From Dolomedes plantarius (lineage: Eukaryota; Arthropoda; Arachnida; Araneae; Dolomedidae), in the NCBI GenBank assembly GCA_907164885.2, contig OU015492.1:203245654-203309653 (forward strand): DNA of 64,000 nt, written 5' to 3'. Shown here piece by piece: positions 56,351-64,000 of this stretch. Positions within the stretch are counted from its first letter, which is position 1, and each line of letters begins with the position of its first letter. The notes below the pieces were generated by a model, which saw only the letters and a list, made by a program, of their open reading frames with translations, was not told where the DNA came from and searched no databases. A program made the position numbers and the translations under genes.

Positions 56351-56932
56351 GGGCCGATACCGTAACAAGTAAGCCACTATCTCATTTCGAGGTTCAATTC
56401 ATAAGGATATTAATATTCAGGAGTTATAAGCAACTTCATGCAAGAATTGCAATTCTAATCATTTGAATCAAATAACTGAACCCATAGCACAAACACTATT
56501 TATGTCTTGCTTTATTCAGCATTTTTTTTTTGAGTAGCTGATTAAGTAGAGAATTTTAGGATCTCGCAGATTTGGGTGAAAAATGTGTAAAATCAAGCTT
56601 ATAAATGCTGAATGATCAGTAGTGAACTGTCAGCTGAAATACTCTGCAAACTTCACATGCACCATCACTTTTTAAATCATGAGTCAATAAATTTACGTAG
56701 CTATTGTTTCTCAAAGCGTGTTTCAGAATCGCATTTTAGGACGGTGCGTGCGAGATACTGCTCGAACGTCTTTCTAAGAGGTTATACGTCTTATTTTCAT
56801 TTCAAACACGCTAAAAATTACAGAAAACCTATCGCATGTACTCAGTTACACCTGCGAGAATTGAATTCTGGACCCATGCATCATCTGTACTTTTAAGCTC
56901 GTATGTCAAATTGTAAGCAGTGTCGACTCTTA

Positions 56933-57108
56933 GGGCCTGTTCACATAGGAGTCCGTTGCGTTGCGTAAAGGAAAAGATGACGTTGAGACGAAAATAAACC
57001 AATCATATGCCTCCAAACGAAATTTTTAACGCCTATGATTGGTTTATTTTCGTCTCAACGTCATCTTTTCCTTAACGCAACGCAACGGACTCCTATGTGA
57101 ACAGGCCC
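56933..57108. mobile_element. Harbinger-like MITE, near-perfect palindrome
   Basis: GGGCCTGTTCACATAGGAGT at the left and its exact complement at the right, TTA on both sides, 176 bp. The arms are complementary for most of their length (GACGTTGAGACGAAAATAAA). Confidence 0.9.
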
Positions 57109-57164
57109 TTAGTCTATGACTGACAGCCATTTTATGCTGTCAATTCTTTGTTACTGCTCATGTA

Positions 57165-57350
57165 ATGGAGAAAAACGAATTTCGCATGTTGATAAAACAT
57201 TTATTTTCAAGGGGCAAAACGGCGGCAGATACTATATCCTAGATTTGTGTATATTATGGTGAATCTGCATCTGCAGTTAGAAGGATTTATAAGTGGTTTG
57301 CTGATTTTCTCTGCGGCCGAATGAGCACAAGTGATGCATCCTCACAAGCG
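57165..57350 (+). pseudogene. mariner transposase N-terminus
   Basis: From ATG 57165 the frame reads MEKNEFRMLIKHLFSRGKTA, a TAG at codon 26, then ICVYYGESASAVRRIYKWFA and DFLCGRMSTSDA. This is the paired HTH start of mariner-family (DD34D) transposases (EFRxLIKHxFxxGK, KWFADFxxGRxST). It stops being recognisable at about 57350. Confidence 0.85.
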
Positions 57351-57578
57351 CTACTCTTAATGGTTTCGTGTCTACTCCGGGTATGGGCACGTTAGATTTG
57401 TAGGCCAGACAGTCCCTCCGTGGGGATTCTTGGGGTTGGAGAATGGCACGGGGGCTCTCCGATGTCGCGTCTGCGTATGCTCGGTCTAAATTTTGGTGAC
57501 AGCCTGTTCACCGGCAGGGATTCAATCTCAGATGGCCTTGGTTGCTATGTCGGGGCATTGGAGCTCATGTGACGTTAA

Positions 57579-58206
57579 GGCCGTCCGCACACGGAGCAAC
57601 TCAAAGGAAACTGAACTGGTTAGCGACTGAAATTGCTTATCGGTTGCAAACTCGTTAGTGATGCGGCTCCGCACACGGGCCAACTCAAAAGTGATTCAAA
57701 TCAATAGTTTGCGACCTGTCATGGAAGGAAGAACATCATTATTCCGGGCATCATTTTTAGTTAAATTATTATCAGAAATTAATTTATTTTAAAAAATCGT
57801 CACAATAGATTGTCTTTGATCAATCGTTTAAAAATGGACTGTATATATATATATGGGCGTATATATTCCATACAACAAAAAACGCTAGAATTTCATTTCA
57901 TCGCTAGGCAGCAGTCACGTGACTCATATACGTCATTTGGCAGCTTGCCAAAAGAGCGGCTGTAACACAGATTGTGTACTAACACGCACAACGCAAGAGA
58001 AACTGGCGACTGAAGTTGCTAGCGACTCGACACGTTGAGTTGCCTACGACTGATTACAAACGCGTTGCTGACGAGTTTGTAACCAGTTGCGCCGTGTGCT
58101 CCTGGCGCAACTCCATTCAATTACATAGGTTACGACTCATCACGGACTGGTTTGTGATTGGAGTCGGTTATCAGTTTCTTTTGAGTTGCTCCGTGTGCGG
58201 ACGGCC
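57579..58206. mobile_element. TAA-flanked TIR element
   Basis: GGCCGTCCGCACACGGAGCA (then ACTCAAA) at the left and its exact complement at the right, TAA on both sides. 628 bp; the subterminal parts repeat GCGACTGA/GTTGC motifs. The 3-bp TAA suggests PIF/Harbinger. The apparent frame 58016-58345 is chance. Confidence 0.88.
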
Positions 58207-58596
58207 TAAATGTTCTAGTCGCCCTGCTGAGGTCACTACGCCAGAAATTATTGAAAAAAATCCATGCCCTAGCGATGAAGGGTATAAGGTAAAAAGTGAG
58301 ATTTCTGAGGCTATTGGTATTTCACGAAAGCGCATACCCAAGTAATACAAGATCGGTGGGAAATTGTTGGGCAACCGCTGTTAGCATAGTTCGCCAACAG
58401 TGAGATTTGGCCGCTGGGGTTATGTTGAATCAACGGTTGGCATTGCAGCTCATCCAACGGTTCGCTTTTAGTTTACCCAACCGTTTGAAGAGCAGTTCAA
58501 CTTTCATTTGCAGTTAGGATAACAATGTTTTAATAATTGTAGGTCCGACAGCGCTTATTGGCTGTTGATTATCCTTGCTCGATGCTGGCTCATCAC

Positions 58597-58618
58597 GGTC
58601 AAGGTCAAGGTCAAGGTA
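58597..58618 (+). repeat. Short GGTCAA hexamer repeat
   Basis: Three consecutive GGTCAA units then GGTAA, containing two TCAAGGTCA sites, the extended half-site bound by FTZ-F1/ERR-type nuclear receptors. Possibly chance. Confidence 0.4.
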
Positions 58619-59186
58619 ATTCGTTGCGTGAGGGACCTAGCTGTAAGCGGGAACAGTTAATAGCTTTAAACCTCAATCGGAATGGAAAAAATAATCATAT
58701 AAGGGGTATCTAAAATAAGATGTGCCAAAGGCAACCGAAAGAGGGGGGGGGGGGGACACGCTCGAATCAACATAGATCAGAAAACTGTCCATGTTGAAAC
58801 ATGAGCAGTGAAAAAACTGTTACCACAGGAAAATTTGTGGCAAAACGGCAACGAAATTGAACATTGACGATGATGAGAGTCCAAAGCACCTAAATTTATT
58901 AGAAACAAAAGTGATAAAGTTACAAAAATTACAAAAAGTACTGTTTCACTACAGTAGTAACAAAATGGAGACATACTGCCGCCATCTATCGGCGGGGAGA
59001 TGAACTAAAAACGAGATCTTCCGTGTAGAGGAAAATAAGGAGGAAAAAGAATAAAATAAGTTTAAAATATCAGTAATAACGGGAAAATTAAGAAATTTTT
59101 AAGTGTGGCTAGGCGAGAAGAAAGGTCAACCAGACGCGTGTCCAAATTTCCAGTTGAAGGCATCGAACTCTCGGATCCTGAGCGCT

Positions 59187-59318
59187 CCAATCACTTACTT
59201 TCTTTTCTTCACTTCCTGTCCAATGATGGTTCCCCGCTACTTACTATCTGAAAGCCTGCGCTAGAGGGCATGGCCCAGGAAGTGCAGTTAGACCAATTTT
59301 CCTGTGGTCCTATGGTCA
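59187..59318 (+). repeat. Interspersed repeat R2, copy 2
   Basis: See 56212-56350; the two copies differ at many positions, so the duplication is old. Confidence 0.7.
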
Positions 59319-59599
59319 CTTATTGGCAGTTGGGACAACAACATTTTATAATTGTTGGCCCAACATAATTAGTTTGCAGCTGGCCCATATTTGTATCTGG
59401 TAAGTTTTGCCCAGCGGTAACCATTCCTCAGCGATGTAACAAAAATTTGTTTTGGGGCCAACAATGTGTGTTACTTGAGGTCACAATATCGTGCATAAAT
59501 ATTTGTATATCAAAAAGCCGTCGGTGAGGTTGATGCCGCGTTTGCTAACAACCTATCAAAAAACCCGAACTAGTGAACACTTCGAAGCACAGTTAGCAC

Positions 59600-59732
59600 T
59601 CTTTCAAAGAAAATACGGATGAATTTTTGCAACCTTTCGTAACAGTTGATGAAACATGGAGGCATCACTGCCAGCCAGAAACTGAAGAACTTATTAAAGT
59701 GTATATCCGGTGCCCCTGAATAAGCAAAACGT
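59600..59732 (+). pseudogene. mariner transposase catalytic fragment
   Basis: One frame reads FKENTDEFLQPFVTVDETWR, then HHCQPETEELIKVYIRCP and a stop. VTVDETW is the first catalytic Asp block of mariner and xHHxxPET the usual continuation (WIHHYTPET). It may belong to the same element as 57165-57350, separated by later insertions. Confidence 0.82.
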
Positions 59733-60114
59733 AGGCGGAGAGAAAATAAAGTCTAGAATGAATCCTAAAAATTCTTTAAAAAATTAGATGGTGTTAAAAA
59801 ATGCTCGTGAAAGAGTTCGTTAGTTAGCGTATGCATAGATGTTTCACTTGACCGGATAAGGAGAATAAAATTTTTAGTGTATCTACATTGGATGATTTTA
59901 TTACTTTTCCGTCTTGTGACCATCATAACAACTTCGTTAGTTAAAGAATACAGCCTTAGGAAATGGGGGAATTTTTAAAATTATTTATTGTACAATGCTT
60001 CGTATTTATAGCAAGATAGATAAAAATTTTAGTCAGATATTTAAAAAAAATATTTCCATTGCAACGCAGATTGTCCATTATTGATTAAAATATATTGCAA
60101 TGATACCCAAGCAC
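59733..60114. other. Spacer, nothing recognised
   Basis: AT-rich sequence between the mariner fragment and the microsatellite. Confidence 0.5.
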
Positions 60115-60153
60115 ACACACAGACACACACGCACACACACACATATATATATA
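60115..60153. repeat. (CA)n(TA)n microsatellite
   Basis: CA repeats run into TA repeats directly before the Tc1-like element. The other side (61373 on) continues as TA/TG repeats, so the element landed inside a microsatellite. Confidence 0.85.
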
Positions 60154-61372
60154 CACTCAAGAGCCAAAACATTATGACCACCTGTCAATAACGAGTTGGC
60201 CCACCTTTGACGCGCAACACAGCCTCAACCCGCCTTGGCATGGATGCCACAAGTCCTTGGTAGATGGCCGGAGACAGATTATACCAGATGTTTAAGCAAC
60301 GGTCATGCAAATCCGAGATATTGCGAATTGGTGGTCTTTGAACTCTGAGCTGCAGTCCCATGGCATCCCAAATGTGTTCTATCGGATTGAGATCCGGTGA
60401 GTTAGGCGGCCAGGACATTAACTGGAATTCAGCATCATGTTCCTGGAATCACTCCAACACAATTTTAGCCTTGTGACACGGGGCGTTGTCCTGTTGGAAC
60501 ATTCCATTTCCAGCTGGAAAAACAGAGGCCATGTAAGGATGCAATTGGTCCGCAATGATGTTCAGATACCCTGTAGCATTCATGATCTGCTCTACCACAA
60601 CCACGGGTCCCAGAAACGCCCAAGAGAACGTCCCCCAAAGCATAATATCGCCACCACCGGCCTGTGTATGACCTACTGTACATTGAGGGAGCAACAGTTC
60701 GCCTGGAAGACGGCGTATCCTGACACGGCCATCGTCGTGATGAATGACAAACCGTGATTCATCTGACCAGGCAACTCTCTCCCACTGATCCATGGACCAG
60801 TCGCGATGTTCCCGGGCCCAGCGCAGGCGCAGTTGGCGACGACGCTTGGTCAGCAAAGGCACACGAGTGGGACGTTTACTGCGTAGCCCCATATCCAACA
60901 GTGTCCGCTGAACAGTGTGCTGCGATACTATTCTACTTGGCCCTGCATTGTATTGGGCTGTCAGTTGAGCCACTGTCTGGATCCGGTTTTGCTTCACCAT
61001 GCGAGACAGTCTCCGACGACCTTTTTCTTTGATAGCGTGTGGACGTCCAACACCATGTCGTCTACTGCAGGTTTCACCGTCATTCATCCACTTTGCATAA
61101 GTACTAACAACTGTAGGTCGCGAACAACCCACGAGTCGTGCAGTTTCGGAAATACTTGTTCCGAGCCTTCGAGCCATTACAATCTACCCTCTATCAAAGT
61201 CGCTTAGATCCGCAGCTTTTCCCATCACACACAGAAGTAAGTGAAAGAATGATTCTTCAGACTCTCCAGCAGCAGTTAAATACCACTTCCACCTGATCAC
61301 GTGCCTTTCACGTCATCCAGGCGAATTCATTGCAAAATGTAGGGGTGGTCATAATGTTTTGGCTTTTGAGTG
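60154..61372 (-). mobile_element. Tc1-superfamily transposon (DD36E type), near complete
   Basis: Left CACTCAAGAGCCAAAACATT (then ATGACCACC) and right complement CACTCAAAAGCCAAAACATT agree at 28 of 29 bases, with TA on both sides. 1219 bp with a single minus-strand gene. Confidence 0.93.
60185..61225 (-). pseudogene. Tc1-superfamily transposase with two premature stops
   Basis: Open in one frame from ATG 61225 to 60185 (347 codons with the final stop) but for TAG at codon 14 and TGA at codon 259 (60449-60451). Starts MGKAADLSDFDRG. HTH: TARLVGCSRPTVVSTYAKW; linker GVGRPHAIKEKGRRRL. Catalytic blocks: [32 protein letters not shown] count 36 residues between the second Asp and the Glu, against 34 in classical Tc1, which matches the DD36E arrangement. 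Ends RRVEAVLRVKGGPTRY. Both stops are single G:C to A:T changes from plausible Gln and Trp codons. Confidence 0.93.
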
Positions 61373-61445
61373 TATATATGTGTGTGTGTGTGTGTGTGTG
61401 TATGCGCGCGCGCGTGTGTATGTATGTATGCATGTGTGTATGTAT
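61373..61445. repeat. (TG)n/(CG)n/(TATG)n compound microsatellite
   Basis: TG run, then GCGCGCGCG, then TATG/TGTA units. Alternating purine-pyrimidine over about 70 bp. Confidence 0.9.
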
Positions 61446-62280
61446 CTATATAAGTAATTTAAAACCAATTATAAACTGCATTTATTGAATTACTAAACAG
61501 GAAATACCAATTTTATAATTTTCCTCGAAACGAGTAGCGATATCACCTGTTTCAGTGCAGCTATAAGACATTTTTTGTTAAGCAATCCTATTTCATTTAG
61601 CAATCACAATTCACAAATTTTTCGGGATTACAAAATCTTTCAACTCCATAAGTTTCCACTGCTTCAGGAAAAAACGTAAGTCCGTAATCCGAAAACATTC
61701 AAATCTGGTATATAGCCTACATTCCCATAAAGTTGTTTATGTATCTTATGTAGATTCCCGTAAATCCTACATTCCAATTAGGATGTTTATGTAACAGTAA
61801 TACCCTCGGTACGTTGACTGATGCAAGTATTAGTCAAAATCATCGGAATATTAAAATAGCTAAACAGATAAAATTAAATTAGGTTTTAATATGCTATTTA
61901 CGATAGAGATGCATAAAAGTAGTTTTAGAATAAATTAGGTTAGAGATATTGCATTTGAGAGCTGTGATGTGATATCGAAAGGAATCAAACAGCCATTTTC
62001 TATATGTTTACATAAAAATGGATATTTTTATTACCACTTTTTCAATTCCTACTATTAGTTCACACTCTCTCTATATATATCTTGTTCAAATTTTCAATCG
62101 TTAATAAAAGTATTTTTTATTCATCCACTCAAGTTCAAATACATTTTTTTAAACTTGTAGTGGATGACACTTGATGTTAATACAGTTTTTCAAATATTAA
62201 TTCATTAATTAAATTTAATTAATCAATTTTAGTTTTAGACCGATAGCGTCTCTTGCTCTTGAATAGTAATTTCCCTCTTG
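61446..62280. other. Intergenic, nothing recognised
   Basis: AT-rich; contains the first copy (62038-62069) of the direct repeat described with the SINE candidate. Confidence 0.5.
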
Positions 62281-62459
62281 TTATTGTGTAAACGGTAGCA
62301 CTGCGGTATCGCGGGCTTCTGCCGTCCTGTAGGTTGCGAGATCGAATCCCCAACCTGACAAACTTTTTCTCTCTCTTTCCCCCCTCCTAATCTCGCACAG
62401 TAGGCAAGGTTCTGGCAGGCAATCCTTTTTTTCAATTCCTACTATTAGTTCGCACTCAA
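62038..62459. repeat. ~32-bp direct repeat bracketing a SINE-like segment
   Basis: TTTTTCAATTCCTACTATTA plus GTTC(A/G)CACTC occurs at about 62038 and again at about 62427. Confidence 0.8.
62283..62410 (+). mobile_element. Candidate tRNA-like SINE
   Basis: B box GATCGAATC (62340-62348) fits GWTCRANNC, and an A-box-like TAGCACTGCGG lies 44 bp upstream (62296-62306). The block is GC-rich against AT-rich flanks. No poly-A tail or second copy was found. Confidence 0.4.
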
Positions 62460-62522
62460 ATTTTTCTTTGTTGACCTAAGTAAAAATTGACTTTAAAATT
62501 TTTTTTTTTATATATATTACTT

Positions 62523-63030
62523 GTTTATTAACTCGCTTTCTTTTTTGTCCAGTACAAATCTTGCAATCGATTTTTAACTAACTTCCCGACTAGCTAGAGA
62601 TTTGAAACTTTTAGAATAGCTCAGAACACGATGACAATGCATTCTTTTAAGACTTTTAGCCATCTTTAAGCAGATTTGAATTCATTTTCAGTTAATTTTG
62701 TTTTGTATGGAAAGTTAGTTCGGAAAAAAATGCGCAAAGTGGCGCTTCGATCGAATTCAATGCTTGCACTTTTGCGTAACGGCGTTTGACGATTTTGAAA
62801 ACATAATACATGTGAATATAGTTTGTTTACAAAAATATTGTGCGAAAAATTAAAAAAATTGTAAAAGTTAGCAGTTTATAAAGTCTGTGGATAGTGGAAA
62901 CGACTAAAAAGTGATTAAAATTAAATAAAAGAAAGTGAAAAAGAATAATTAAGTGAAGGTTTGTGCAATTAGATTCAACAGAAAATTTAAAAACGTGGTA
63001 TATAAAAAGTTCTTTTTATCTTGTAATTAT
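62523..63030 (+). repeat. Interspersed repeat R1, copy 4, with replaced centre
   Basis: The left part (to about 62706) and last ~60 bp match the other R1 copies, but the middle (about 62707-62970) is a different sequence in place of the CAGCCATCTATCGGC block. Confidence 0.75.
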
Positions 63031-63109
63031 TAATTAATATTTTAATACATGATGGTTAAATATTAATGGGCATATAAATCCAACAATGTTAAATATTAGT
63101 ATACGCTAA

Positions 63110-63290
63110 GGGCCTGTTCACATAGGAGTCCGTTGCGTTAAGGGAAAGATGACGTTGAGACGAAAATAAACCAATCATAGGCGTTAAAAGTTTCATTGCT
63201 AATCGTTTGGAGGCCTATGATTGGTTTATTTTCGTCTCAACGTCATCTTTCCCTTAACGCAAAGCAACGGACTCCTATGTGAACAAGCCC
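63110..63290. mobile_element. Harbinger-like MITE
   Basis: GGGCCTGTTCACATAGGAGT at the left, complement (one change, AAGCCC) at the right, TAA on both sides (63107-63109, 63291-63293). 181 bp; same family as 56933-57108 but with an extra ATTGCTAATCGTTTGGAGGC in the loop. Confidence 0.9.
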
Positions 63291-64000
63291 TAACAATGTT
63301 TTTAAAAGAATCGATTATAAGCACATCTTTAACTCCCGAGAGGATTTTGTGGTAACTTGCGACACCACAGGAGCTGCATACGACTTCTCGCAAATTAACG
63401 AACGATTATTTAATAAACGAATGCAGATTTTGACTGACGCTTCTCTCAACTCGGATATAATATGATTTTTTAATGCAAGCTTAGATCACTGTTCTGTTAG
63501 CTCATTATTTCCTTCTAGTAAATGTATTTTGCAACAGGGTCAAATTTGTTCAAACTTATTAAAATGTTGTTTTAATGTAGGATTACGTTCCTCAATAACA
63601 GTCCTACGGAGAGAAAAAAAATTGTCCAGCGTCGCGAGTTATAATTTTGGCAGCGTGCCAAACCCAGTAGCATTAAACAGAAAAGTACCAAATTGCGTCC
63701 AAAACGAAAAAGGTAAGCAATGATATGTAATCCTACTTTAATAACTCGCAGTAGTTTCGTTAGAAGAGACTATCTGAAATATTTTTTATCTATTCTGAAC
63801 GTTTTGTGTGTCAAGTTCTGATCGTCTTTTGTGTGTCAGATGTTGCAAGCTTCATTTAAATACCAGAAATATCAAGAAAACCAAAATTTTTCTCCGCTCT
63901 CCATTTCCAGGATAGTTTCATATAACTGTCAGTTTGATTCATGAATTCCTACCCTAAAAGATTTAATCGAGGCAGATTACTCGCGAAAAATCTCCTTTTG
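63291..64000. other. Window end, nothing recognised
   Basis: The open frame at 63529-63723 (64 residues) has no family features. No repeat from the other families. Confidence 0.5.

Noticed and set aside
58016..58345. 109-codon open frame
   Set aside because: It lies in the right half of the TAA-flanked TIR element and leaves it without any domain.
60437..61207. Plus-strand open frames of 92-106 codons
   Set aside because: They are antisense shadows of the Tc1-superfamily transposase on the minus strand.

Overview
The window is animal nuclear DNA: AT-rich, full of introns bounded by GT-AG, and loaded with DNA transposons. The one conserved host gene I can support is the 3' two thirds of CaMKII (calcium/calmodulin-dependent protein kinase II), on the + strand, in at least 11 constitutive coding exons from 2797 to the stop codon at 39002-39004. 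The protein is of arthropod type (the linker keeps a [16 protein letters not shown] block). The intron lengths and repeat content suit a chelicerate such as a spider, but that is a guess; the sequence alone supports only 'arthropod'. The promoter, start codon and N-terminal half of the kinase domain lie upstream of base 1.

Layout. 1-2796 is intron with a very long TA microsatellite. 2797-15136 holds the kinase C-lobe, the autoinhibitory/calmodulin-binding segment and the start of the linker, with long introns; the first intron in the window (2900-10169) carries a DD41D mariner-type transposon that is itself split by a Tc1-like element. 15137-29048 is the variable linker region: one exon (23657-23746) is clear, and two frame-preserving cassette exons (24 nt at 18766-18789, 90 nt at 26641-26730) are proposed. 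29049-39004 encodes the association (hub) domain. 39005 to about 41.2 kb is probably 3' UTR, carrying a mariner-type insertion. From there to 64000 I see no host gene. It is a transposon graveyard with hAT, PIF/Harbinger-like, pogo-like, Tc1, DD36E, DD41D, mariner and Helitron pieces, many still flanked by readable target-site duplications.

The most informative part is 50536-55822: a hAT-type element bounded by a perfect 8-bp duplication (ATCTAGCG) that now contains at least seven later insertions, several nested inside one another. A related repeat at 37578-38069 preserves the empty site of the Helitron at 55004-55671, giving base-level proof of A|T insertion. I found no CRISPR array, rRNA or functional tRNA gene, operon or viral gene. 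The coding regions I recognise outside CaMKII are broken transposases.
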